Shown here: piece after piece, positions 54,942-64,000 of the stretch
How positions within the stretch are numbered: position 1 is the first letter of the stretch
Layout: every line of letters begins with the position of its first letter
Source of the DNA: Amyloporia xantha
Lineage: Eukaryota; Basidiomycota; Agaricomycetes; Polyporales; Adustoporiaceae
Length of the DNA: 64,000 nucleotides
Direction of reading: 5' to 3'
Assembly (NCBI GenBank): GCA_036971615.1
Contig: JAYKKR010000012.1
Location: 744,001 to 808,000, forward strand
Notes under the pieces: model-generated
The model's database searches: none
Seen by the model: the letters and a program-made list of their open reading frames with translations, nothing else
Told to the model about the DNA's origin: nothing
Position numbers and translations under genes: made by a program

Positions 54942-57900
54942 ATGCCTCTGAATTCCCTTGTAAGCCAGGCGGGTCTCAGGCTGGGACCATTGGTATTGGA
55001 AACCCTGGTCAAGCACTACTTCGAACGTATACTGAAAGAGCGCGGCGACGGAGCCACAAAGCTGAGTCGGGACGAGCTGCTTTACGATGAAGCTTTCCAT
55101 ATCATTAAGGTGAGATGCTTCCTCCAGGTCTGTATGGTGTCTAACAGAATCAATCCAGACTTTCTTGGAAGCGTCGACAAAGTAAGCTCTTTCACTTTCA
55201 GGTCTGATCTGTTTGCGGAGCTTCTGTTAATATTCTTGTGCAGGCATTCCGTGGAAGAGTTACAGGAATTCTCCAACACCCGCACCCCTTCTCCACCATG
55301 GACGCATGTCGTGCGCTTGCTCGTCCCTATGTCCTCCTGCGACGAGGCGGCTACGTATCTCATCAACGCGCTCGGAGGAGAAGAGGTGACAAGGCGTGTA
55401 GTAGGAGGCACGAAATGGTGGCAGGTGCGCGGCGTGAAGGGGTGGGTTCTCGCTCTTGCCTCCCGATTCGTCGGACTCTACATTTTTTAACAGCGTCGAC
55501 GCGGAGTGGATCACTGCGAAGAAGGACTGGGAGAAGGCAAAGCAGAGGGAGAAGGCGCACCAGAAGGAGAGGTCTAGCGATACTCGTTCCGCAGGCCCGA
55601 ACAGTGAGCGTGAGCGTACTGATGCATCAGAAGGCCCTGCTGTGTATCAACCGGAGATGGACACAATGCCGTGCATTCTGTTCGCGCACGGAGGTGCGGC
55701 AGATCACTGCTCTGTGTTTACCGTCGATGAAAGAGATCTTCAGGTGGATATTATTTCGGCAGCATCGATCAAGAAAGGTACAGCATCGAAAGATATGCTC
55801 GGAAGATCAACGGGCGCGTGTTCGGCGAGTACATCAATACTTTGATTCAGAAGTATGGTCTAATTTCCCGTGATTTAGCCATCAATTATCGACTCGCGCC
55901 TCAATACCCATTCCCATGTGCTATTCAGGATTTTCTTGCTGCATGTAAGCTTGCCCCGCTTTCATTACTTGGGGCACCGCTCAACGTTGCTTGCGTCAGA
56001 TTTGTTTCTTATTCGCCCGCCCGAGGATGCATCTCACAGGCCTGTGGACCCAGCAAAAATTGTCGTAGCGGGCGATTCAGCAGGTGGTGGCCTATGCATT
56101 GCGCTGCTGCAGGTAATTCGTGATGTGGGGCTACCGATGCCAGCGGGCGGCGTGCTCATTTCCCCCTGGTGCGATCTAACGCATTCCTTCCCAAGTGTCC
56201 ACGTCAACAATGCCACAGTATGTACCAGCGGATCTTTATTGTCTACGGGTGATTAACAGCGCGTTTATCCGTAGGACGTGTTGCCTCCTTACGGGCTTTC
56301 GTTCCACAAACCGAGCACGCTATGGCCTCCCCCGGCAGACGATCTCACAGTCGAAGTTCACAACGGTATCCGCAGCCGCGTCCGCGAGGTCTTTCATATG
56401 AGCAAGGAACCGGCCAGCCCAGGAGCTGCATCCCGTGCTGTCGAGGAAAATGCCCCTGCTGGCGCTGGGGTGGAGCACAAGTTCGTTGTCCCTTCGACGG
56501 GCCAGACACTCCATCTCGGGTCGACGACGTCGCTGCCACAGCCGTCGCACGCTGTACGGGACCAGACCATCACGCTGCGCACCGCTTCGGGCGAGGTATT
56601 CAAGATCGACGAGCAAATACAGATGTACACACCGAACTACCTGTTGACGCACCCTCTTGTGAGTCCCGCGGTGTCTTACATGGGCGGGCTACCACCTTTG
56701 CTAGTCATTGCGAGTGAGAAGGAAGTGCTCAGAGATGAGATAATATACATGTAAGGGTGCCTTGATCAATGGTGACAGATTGAATAAGGCTCACACTTAA
56801 TTGTGGAGTGCACACAAAGCCGCTCACCCTCATAAACACCATGTGAAGGAGGAGGCTCGAAAGATGTACCCCGCGTTGGAAAGCATAGAAGGTCGTTTTG
56901 GTCCTACGAAGGTTCATTTACAGGTTTACGACGGTAAGCTGAATAGAATACTCAAATTATCAACCTGGCTTAAGTCATCGTACCCACAGATGCGGCACAT
57001 ACCCTTCCCACATTGTTCTCTTTTACAACCCCGGCAAAATACTGCTACCGAGCAATCGCGACGTTCTGCAAATTTGCCACAGGGATACTCTCCCCTTCGT
57101 CACCCTTGTCTCCAGTCTTTGATAGCACGCCGATGTTTCTGTCGCCTATCGACAGCACACCGAGTCTGCCGAGCTCGCCGTCTCCCCACGAGAATCGTTT
57201 CGGAAGATCGTCGTCATTGATGCCCCCGAGCAACTCTTCTTCGTCTACTATTAGTGGCAGAGCTGGAAGGTCACGCCCCAACACATCCGGCGGGAATGTC
57301 AACGATCGCGATACCAGTAAATTATCAAAACGGACCATGAGGAGAGCTCTGAGCGTGAATGTGACACGTGCGGGTAGCTTGTTCCATCGAGGCGGGGGTC
57401 CTTCGTCACCCGGGCTGGATTCGTCTGCTAGAGAAGCATCGGAGGCTAGTGACGTTGCAGGACCCCGATTCGGTGATGCCTCGCCTGAGGAAGATGCAGC
57501 ACGTACGGCAGGGGAACCATCTGTTTATGATAATGGGCTGGTGCGTATCGTGATATGCCTCCCTTCTTAGGGCCGAGCGACTAACATCCTCTGTTGCAGG
57601 ACGAAATGATCCGTGAACGGGTCTCAACGAACGGCATTATCCGACCTCTGGAACCCGAGGAGGAATTACCTGGTTTGCAGTTTCCGGAAAAGTTGATCGG
57701 CGAGATCTCCGAGCTTGTGGTACGGCGGTATTATGACGGCCGCGAGAAGTTCGGAAAGAAGTTCGCCAAAGTGAGCAAGTCGATAGAGAAAAAGAGACGA
57801 CGGAACATCGCCCGGGCCCATAATGACATGATGCACAACATGGCGCAGCTCCAGATGTACCTCTCCCAGAACGACGACGGTGCACAGGATTCGAATACGG

Positions 57901-58301
57901 CTGGACGTACGCCAAAGGGGATACATGAGGGCCTGATCAGCGCGGGCAGCTGGCCTTGGGCATGGGCACTTGACATGGACGAAGCGCCACCCCCGAGCAG
58001 TATCGTCGCGCGAAGGGATACAGAAGAAGCACGGAGGCTGGCGAAAATTGCAGATCAGGCATTCATGATGGACGAGCATGCCATGAGCGGCAATAATCTT
58101 TGGTCCGTAATTGTAGAATTCCTAGCCAAGACACCGGACAAGCACAAAACGGACGACAAGCGTGGTCATGCGCGTAGAGAGAATCCCGCTGGCAACACGG
58201 AGTCTGAAGGGAAGGAGGGCAAGAATCCATCGAGATTCGCACGGTTCGTCGCGGAACGCAGGAAAGGACAGCCAACAACCAAACCGCCGGGAGCAGAATA
58301 G
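54942..58301 (+). CDS. Large hormone-sensitive-lipase-type alpha/beta hydrolase
   Basis: A multi-exon gene: exon 1 is 54942-55109, a 23-nt exon (TFLEAST) sits at about 55160-55182, and many follow. The N-terminal helical region includes KWWQVRGVKG and VDAEWITAKKDWEKAK. The catalytic core has HGG + GYYFGSID (the HGGG oxyanion motif completed by splicing), INYRLAPQYPFP, the nucleophile elbow VVAGDSAGGGL, ISPWCDLTHS, the acid loop ASEKEVLRDEIIY, and His in DAAHTLPTLF. The roughly 400-residue C-terminal extension is Ser/Pro-rich and basic, with a coiled coil (KVSKSIEKKRRRNIARAH) and the tail FARFVAERRKG. HSL-type enzymes hydrolyse acyl esters. The intron at 55825-55878 uses a GC donor. The intervening Ser-rich, charged stretches suggest a regulated intracellular enzyme. 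Confidence 0.85.
55825..55878 (+). other. GC-AG intron in the HSL-type hydrolase
   Basis: TTCG|GCGAGT...GATTTAG|CCATC joins GRVF to A-INYRLAPQ in the correct frame. Nearby GT donors all shift the frame away from the conserved YRLAP motif. Confidence 0.7.
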
Positions 58302-58752
58302 AAATATACGGTAAGCTAGGCAAACGAGACATGTACATGCAACGAAATCTCCAATTTACTCATATATTGCGGCAGCTTAGATTCATGCATACTGTGTGCT
58401 GTAATGTTTACTCTCCTTCGTCTAATGGTAGCTATGTTGTTTTGTAATTTTGTTGTCGAACGGTCCAACATATGGGCATTCCAAGTCTGCTTCTACACTC
58501 ACTTGTAGGCTTCATGTCTTGGGATTATCTACCCATCGGTCACACAGTCGACTGAGCGTTCCCATGCATCAATATAACAGCCTGCGAAAGGAATTTGACC
58601 ATCAAACTCAGGAAACTTTCACCCAGTGCTGCGATAAAAGTTAGCTCAATATGTTGCGGCACCGCGAAGGCACTGGATATTCCAATCTTGTATTTCATCG
58701 AGCCGTCATATCTACGTCATACGTGCGCGCGGCAACTTCCTGACTAAATGCA
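58302..58752. other. Intergenic region
   Basis: 3' flank of the hydrolase and promoter of the metallothionein gene; no gene seen. Confidence 0.5.
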
Positions 58753-58760
58753 TATATAAA
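58753..58760 (+). promoter_or_regulatory. TATA box (TATATAAA) of the metallothionein gene
   Basis: 78 bp upstream of the ATG at 58831, fitting a strongly inducible small gene. Confidence 0.6.
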
Positions 58761-58830
58761 AGCAGGAGCAAAACAAGTCTTCAGCACTCAGTATCAAGCC
58801 CTTTTCCTCTCAAACATCAACAGTCTAAAC

Positions 58831-59136
58831 ATGGTCGCTACTTGTACTTGTCAGAGCAACTGCAGGTAGGTCAACCTATCAGGTGTACTGGCTTAGCATT
58901 GACCGACTATTCAACACCGCAACAGTGCGTGTGGTCCCAGCGGTACAGGTTGCGCATGCCCGAAGGGCAAATGCAACTGCGCTAGCTGTGCAAACAAAGC
59001 TCACTCCAGTGCGGTATGTGGCAACTCGTTGCGACCCCGGCGATTGAGCTAATTTGTTCCGGAATGACAGTGCGCTTGCGGCGGATCCGGCGCCGACTGC
59101 ACCTGTGCAAAAGAATCGAAGGCTTGCAACTGTTGA
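58831..59136 (+). CDS. Metallothionein (62 residues, 15 cysteines)
   Basis: Three exons: 58831-58865, 58926-59013 and 59071-59136. Introns are GTAGGT...AACAG (60 nt) and GTATGT...GACAG (57 nt). The spliced product starts MVATCTCQSNC. It contains GCACPKGKCNC and ASCANKAHSSA in the middle and CACGG, DCTCAKESKACNC at the end. It has 15 Cys in C-x-C and C-x-x-C spacing, no aromatic residue and one His. This composition is diagnostic of metallothioneins, which bind Cu(I), Zn(II) or Cd(II) in the cytosol. Each exon supplies one Cys cluster. The gene is invisible to single-frame ORF scans because the exons are so short. Confidence rests on the fact that all three frames yield CxC motifs up to consensus splice sites. 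Confidence 0.88.
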
Positions 59137-59402
59137 AGAACAGGCACGCCGAAGATGCTCGCCCTTCGCTCATCAGAATCGCTGTGAATGCCGGAGATGA
59201 AGTAGTAAAGCCTCAGAATTGGACAATGTGCTGTAATTGTATTAGCTCCAATACCGACAACCTATTGTGTACTTCTCTGAACAACTGCCTCTGCGTGCTT
59301 CGCAGTGATAAGGCCTGGACCGTGCTGAACTATCGGTAGATAGCATGGTGCATGCGATAAGATGGCGCCGCTCCATGTTCGCTCCGCGATAAAAGCAAAA
59401 TC
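59137..59402. other. Intergenic region
   Basis: 3' flank of the metallothionein gene up to the edge of the outer copia LTR; no other feature seen. Confidence 0.5.
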
Positions 59403-59706
59403 TGTTGAGCGCAGACTATAGAGGAGAGGAGGCTAATCCGTCTTGTATTCTAGTGGGCTGTAAGGCCCGGCTTATATACATGCATGAAAGGCTCCTTAGT
59501 AATCGTATCCAGAAACCTATAGAATATCTGAGTAAGATATGAAGTCATAATGAAATCATAGTGGAGATTTCTTAGTAAGAAAGTGGAGCCTATGAAGTAA
59601 GACAAGAGCATACTATGGAACGTCATAGAACATCATAGAAATGAGTAAGTACTGACTACCAAGTATGGAAGTGCGACTACTATAGTTGGAAACTGATCGT
59701 TCAACA
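59403..59706 (-). repeat. 3' LTR of the outer copia element
   Basis: 304 bp beginning TGTTGAGCG and ending GTTCAACA on the plus strand, so it has TG...CA ends with a short inverted repeat. A minus-strand TATATAAG promoter element lies at 59472-59479. It directly follows the polypurine tract of the element. Confidence 0.75.
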
Positions 59707-59921
59707 CTCCCACTCAACTAGATAGTCGCTAACTACTCTAGTCCAAGACTATGTACAAATTTCTCATGAATAGAGAAAGATAAATTCTTAGTAAGGATAT
59801 CGGCCCTTTGCTCAGCAGTAGGTACAAAGAAAAGATCGACATGACCGTTTTCAATGAACTCTCTGCAAAAGTGGTACCGAATATCAATGTGTTTGGTTCT
59901 TCTGTCATGAGCTGGATTAAC

Positions 59922-60135
59922 TGTCAGCAGAATGAATGGAAGATATGATCTGAGAGAGCCCAGAGATGAGAAGCGAGAGATCACGAGAGGACGCAGACAC
60001 CGACACCGACACCTAAGGCTCACAAGAAGTCGCGGAAGCAAGCGATGTATACGAAGGAGGCCGTCGCAGATCGCGCTGGCCGTGTATGTACATGTTTGTA
60101 CTACGGCGCTTAGCGCGCGAACGTCTACTCTAACA
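59922..60135 (-). repeat. 3' LTR of the inner element
   Basis: 214 bp, TGTCAGCAG...CTCTAACA. Read base by base, it is identical to the LTR at 61318-61531. Confidence 0.92.
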
Positions 60136-60222
60136 CTCCCACTACGTGAGCACGCTAAAAACTCCCACTGAACCAAATAAGTAAAATATCAAATCAGTTG
60201 GACAAAATCAACGGGACTGAGA

Positions 60223-61236
60223 TCATAAGCATCGGGAAGGTGTGCGAGATCGAGAATGTGGAAGACGAGAATTAGGATAACGTGGAGAAGCAGGAGGTGA
60301 GTCCAAAGATTCAATAACAACGTGATGAGCAGAAGCAGAAGCATACGTAACACTGGGATCCAGACTGTCCTGCGCCAACCGAGCACGCTCACCAGAATTC
60401 CAACCCATCGCCCAATCCTTCACGTGTTGAGGCATGTCATACATGCAGCGAGCAGCGATATGACCAGGTCGACCACAGCGATGACACGTACCATCATTGT
60501 TAGTGTCGCACCAATGATAGCCTTTTTCATCAACCGGAAAGTTTGAGGAACTCCGCTGACCTGATCCACTTCTCCCCCTCGTTCCACGGAACCCCCCTTC
60601 CACCATCTCGAGCAGCGAGAGCAGTGTCGAAAGACTCAGACTTGATATGCATGCCAACGTCATGACTGACAGCACCGCACATCCAGCAAGAACAGACTTG
60701 ATCGTAGCGAGATCGGGTTAGGTGGACTGAGAGAAGAGTCGCACGAATGACATGGTAGGAAGGATGAAGGTTCATCAAAATGATGTCCTTGATCTCGGTG
60801 TCTCGACGGTGTGGCCGATAGCTTTGAGCTGTGCCGCAGCGATCGTGACAGCCTGGATGTAGACATCCATGGGCTTGCTGGGATCATGGACAGCACCGTA
60901 AAGTGCCTTCCGCAACTCCACACGACGAGCCATAGTGGAGCTCTCGAACTTCTTCTTCAGCGCCGCAAACGCAGTCGAACCCGAATTCTCCCCCTCAACA
61001 AGATGCTGCAAATCCTTGCTCACCAAGGCCCAGATTATAGGCAGAGCTCCTTCATTCTTCTTCACCCACTCCTCATCCTTAGATGCAGGCCTCAACTCCG
61101 TCCCATCAACAATCCCATGACTCCCACTCACTCGAAAGACCATCATGATCTGGCTTCTCCATTGATGCCAGTTCTTGTCGGTCAGAGGATCGACCTTAGC
61201 CATGAGGAGGCTAATAGTGCCAGATGAAGTCGACAT
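60223..61236 (-). pseudogene. Degraded gag of the inner element
   Basis: Starts MSTSSGTISLLMAKVDPLTD with the gag pattern NWHQWRSQI and the LWGAL-like helical region (ALPIIWALVSKDLQHLVEG, STMARRVELRKALYG). The frame breaks near 60800 and again between 60720 and 60540. The other frames continue with LHPSYHVIRATLLS, ESFDTALAARDGG and a CCHC knuckle CHRCGRPGHIAARC. At least three frameshifts prevent a full Gag. Confidence 0.85.
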
Positions 61237-61304
61237 AGTGGATGGATGGATTGTTGATCGCAGTAGATAGAAATGTAAAAGATTGTCTCAGATCAGAGGA
61301 GCGC

Positions 61305-61317
61305 GGGGCTCATAACC
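61305..61317 (-). other. Primer-binding site (half-tRNA, initiator Met type)
   Basis: On the minus strand GGTTATGAGCCCC directly follows the 5' LTR. It complements the anticodon stem-loop of initiator tRNA-Met (GGGCTCATAACC), the internal half-tRNA primer known from copia-type elements. Confidence 0.75.
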
Positions 61318-61531
61318 TGTCAGCAGAATGAATGGAAGATATGATCTGAGAGAGCCCAGAGATGAGAAGCGAGAGATCACGAGAGGACGCAGACACCGAC
61401 ACCGACACCTAAGGCTCACAAGAAGTCGCGGAAGCAAGCGATGTATACGAAGGAGGCCGTCGCAGATCGCGCTGGCCGTGTATGTACATGTTTGTACTAC
61501 GGCGCTTAGCGCGCGAACGTCTACTCTAACA
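61318..61531 (-). repeat. 5' LTR of the inner element
   Basis: 214 bp, identical to 59922-60135. On the minus strand it begins TGTTAGAGTAGACG and ends TTCTGCTGACA. Confidence 0.92.
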
Positions 61532-64000
61532 TTAACCGCAAGAAAAATGCTACCATTATTATCAATGCATAAAGGTGTGGCATTTTGCGGCTTAAAACCA
61601 ATCTCAGACTGAAGAGTCCGAAGCCAGGCTAATTGTCGACAAGAGTCAGACAACGCCATGTACTCTGCTTCTGTTGAAGACAGAGCGACAGTCTTTTGTC
61701 GCCGCGAGACCCATGAAATAGCAGCATCTGCCATAAAGAAGACAAAGCCACTAGTTGAATGCCTATCGTCCTTGTTCTCAGCCCAATCAGAGTCAGAATA
61801 ACCTATAAGTCCAGATAATCCGCTGCCTTTGTAGCAAAGCCGAAGTGAACGTGAACCGTTCAAATAGCGAAGAATATATTGTGCGGCTTTATAATGTTGC
61901 ATTGTAGGCTTAGCAGAATATTGGGAAAGGCGATTAACTGCATAGGCTATATCTGGGCGAGTGCCTAAGGCGATCCACAGAAGTGAACCAATGAGCTGTT
62001 GGTACTTTGAGCGAAGAGGCGGCATCAACTTCATATGAAGGATCTGCTTTGACAAGATGTACGCCAAATGGAAGGAGTTCGTGGGTGCTGCATCTAGCAT
62101 TTGGAATCGCTCGAGTGTCTCTTCAATGTATTTAGACTGATCAAGCCAAATGTTTCTGGATGATCTATCTCGAGTAATCCGCATGCCTAGAAAAGATTCT
62201 ACAGGCCCAAGATCACGAACATTAAATCGCTTCTGAAGACAACCTTTAAGCCATGCAATCTGACGCCGATCAGATCCAATTGGCAATAGATCGTCAACAT
62301 ATACGACAAGTAATTAAATCCCCATGATGACGATACACATAAATACCTGCATCAGAATATGTACGTGTGAACCCTAATTCCAACAACGCATTGTGGAGTT
62401 TTTTATTCCACTGTCTGCCAGCCTGTTTAAGACCATAAATAGCCTTTAAAAGATGACAGACTTTGTGTTCCTGACCAGGGACTTGAAAGCCTTCTGGTTG
62501 CTCCATATATATCTCCTCGTCTAATTCGCCATATAAGAATGCTGTCTTTACATCCATAGCCTCTACCTCCCAATCATTAAGAGCAGCATGGGCGAGTAAG
62601 AATCTTATAGATTCAAAGCGACGACAGGGGAGAATATTTCATCATAATCGATGCCTTTGACCTGTTTGAAGCCTTTGGCTATAAGCCGAGCTTTATATCT
62701 ACCACCAGGTTTAATAGTGTAAACCCAACGACAAGGTACTGCCTTACGTCCAGGAGGTAAATCAACTAACTCCCATGTACCATTCTCCATTTGAGAGTCT
62801 ATCTCTTCCTGCATAGCGGCCTCCCACTGAGTCCGATCAGGCGAGAGATCGCTTCCTGATAAGATTGTGGAAAAGGTCCGTACTGAGGATCGGCGTTGAG
62901 AATAAACTCTACTGGAAGATCTGAGATGAGATTCTCCATGATGTCAGGTAAACCACCTCCTTGGTCAATGTCACGCTGTATAGCTGCAGGGTGACGATCA
63001 CCATACGCATTGTCAGGCCGTGGTGGAGGTCTACCAGCGGTTGACCGAGTAGAGCGTCTAGGTACAAAGGGAGGAGGTTGTGGAGCTGGAGGCTCATCTG
63101 GAGAAGGTGGACGAGGTGGAGGAGATGGGTTTCTAGGCGGTTCTGGTGGTGGTCCCGGATGTGGAGGCAAGTCAGCATCCGGTTCAGGCCTGTAGCATCA
63201 TCATCACCAGCGGCAGGGCCGGCTGTGGTGCTGGAGCTACAGGAACGGGCGGCTCATGCGGTTGTTGGGCAGCGGGAATAGGATTCTCACTTTTGTTCGG
63301 AAAGGATCTCTCATTGAATACCGCATCACGCGATAAAACAATGGAGCGGCTATCTTTATCCCAGAATCGATACCCCTTTGATCCAGGTTCATAGCAGCGA
63401 CTTAACACCATAGGTTTAGCTCTGAGCCGTGAGCTTATCCTGGCGTCGCTCCTTCTGAACATGTACATAGGCTAGGCATCCAAAGACTCTAAAGTACGAC
63501 ACATCTGGAACAGTACCATTCCATAATTCAATGGGGTACGCCAGTGTGCTCTATGCGGAATGGCTGACGATTGTAAATATGAACGGCAGTTTCAACAGCA
63601 AGTTTCAGAAGCCAGTGGATAAACCAGCATGATGACGCATAGCTTCTGCTTTTTCTACAATAGTTTGCTGCCAACGTTCTGCACGTCCATTCTGTTGTGG
63701 ACTTTGTGGCATAGATGCCTCGCGCTCAATACCATTTTCATGTAAATATTGTGTGAACTCTTCACCCATAAATTCTCCTCCTCTGTCAGAGCGGAAACAC
63801 TTAAGTCGCGTAGAAAGCTGAGTTTCCCCCCATGCTCGATAACTTTTAAAGCAGGTGAGAGCATCAGATTTCGCTTAAGGTAATACATGACACCAAATGA
63901 GGAGAAGTCGTCGAGGAATGTGACACAATATTTGAAACCATCAATGGACAAAGATGGCATCTCGACGAGATCTGAGTGAATAAGTTCTAATGGTTTAGAT

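Larger units (their letters stand above)
59922..61531 (-). mobile_element. Inner gag-only copia-like LTR element nested in the outer copia
   Basis: 1,610 bp with two identical 214-bp LTRs and a perfect 5-bp target duplication TTAAC (59917-59921 and 61532-61536). The primer-binding site adjoins the right LTR and a polypurine tract (plus strand CTCCCAC) adjoins the left. The interior carries only a degraded gag; there is no pol. It is therefore non-autonomous. It interrupts the outer RNase H frame between the codons for AVN and AHDRRTK. Confidence 0.93.
59733..63960 (-). pseudogene. Outer copia pol (integrase, reverse transcriptase, RNase H), frameshifted and split
   Basis: Fragments in order on the minus strand: integrase (GFKYCVTFLDDFS, RSDRGGEF, NGRAERWQQTIVEKAEAMRHH); post-integrase region (GSKGYRFWDKDSRSIVLSRD); Pro-rich linker with RRSTRST; reverse transcriptase (GTWELVDLPPGRKAVPCRWV, RLIAKGFKQVKGIDYDEIFSPV, MDVKTAFLYGELDEEIYMEQ, and the YVDDL active site near 62300); and RNase H (YSDSDWAENKDDRHSTSGFV, SSTEAEYMALS). 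Several single-base shifts break the frame, and the RNase H C-terminus (AHDRRTKHIDIRYHFCREF, TAEQRADILTKNL) is separated by the inner element. It cannot make a complete Pol. Confidence 0.9.
59403..64000 (-). mobile_element. Outer copia-type (Ty1/copia) LTR retrotransposon, degraded, runs off the right edge
   Basis: Read right to left: integrase core, Pro-rich linker, RVT_2-type reverse transcriptase, RNase H, polypurine tract GAGTGGGAG (about 59707-59715 on the plus strand as CTCCCACTC), then the 3' LTR. Gag, protease and the 5' LTR must lie beyond position 64000. It is interrupted by a second element at 59922-61531. Confidence 0.9.

Noticed and set aside
59932..60171. Arg/His-rich plus-strand frame repeated at 61328
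   Set aside because: Lies in the LTRs of the inner element; the repetition is due to the LTR duplication, not to a conserved gene.
63010..63195. Gly-rich plus-strand frame
   Set aside because: Antisense of the Pro-rich linker of the outer copia polyprotein.

Overview
The window is nuclear DNA of a filamentous basidiomycete, most probably a wood-decay polypore relative. The signs are gene models split by many introns of about 50-70 nt with GT(R)AGT-like donors and CTNAC branch points, a SUR7/PalI-type membrane protein, Pcl-type cyclin, fungal metallothionein, secreted amidases, and decayed copia-type retrotransposons. Protein families were recognised by eye. No database search was run and exon borders were read from splice consensus.

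Layout. 1-1001: 3' end of a Nab2-like CCCH zinc-finger RNA-binding protein. 1-4.8 kb: gene-poor, with one 223-bp MITE-like element. 4.85-5.28 kb: small secreted, GPI-anchor-like protein. 5.45-7.21 kb (-): alpha/beta hydrolase A. 7.2-9.5 kb: repeat relics. 9.5-19.6 kb: five members of an unnamed gene family sharing a SAP-like N-terminal module, one on the minus strand and four on the plus, with a tRNA-Leu gene and a CACTA-like element among them. 19.5-21.4 kb: tandem segmental duplication carrying a truncated piece of the fifth member. 21.46-23.57 kb (+): hydrolase B, a paralogue of A. 23.9-25.4 kb: GNAT acetyltransferase. 25.4-31.0 and 32.2-40.1 kb: long stretches with no supportable gene, separated by a Pcl-like cyclin (31.0-32.2 kb, -). 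40.2-43.0 kb (-): P-loop/AAA ATPase. 44.3-46.6 kb (+) and 52.0-54.3 kb (-): two paralogous secreted amidases in inverted orientation; between them lie a SUR7-like tetraspan protein and a sixth family member (49.7-51.2 kb, -). 54.9-58.3 kb: large HSL-type alpha/beta hydrolase. 58.8-59.1 kb: 62-residue metallothionein with three exons. 59.4 kb to the end: a degraded copia-type element (-) with a second, gag-only copia-like element inserted in its RNase H region.

The most notable feature is the six-member family. Each member starts MDA..L..L.R..IQ.LA in a 57-nt first exon, followed by a roughly 80-nt exon ending ..YP.GVP. Several members carry a conserved coiled-coil block and a basic PPK.KR.R.AR-type tail. 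The architecture suggests nuclear nucleic-acid-binding proteins, but the function is unknown. The family member plus hydrolase order occurs twice, in opposite orientations (11.4 to 5.4 kb on minus; 18.6 to 23.6 kb on plus), which points to an old inverted duplication followed by local amplification. Conserved 5' leader sequence in three members, 17-51 kb apart, shows they arose by DNA-level copying.

The genes do not form an obvious pathway or metabolic cluster. They are ordinary housekeeping genes (RNA binding, cyclin, AAA ATPase, GNAT) interleaved with duplicated accessory genes and transposons.
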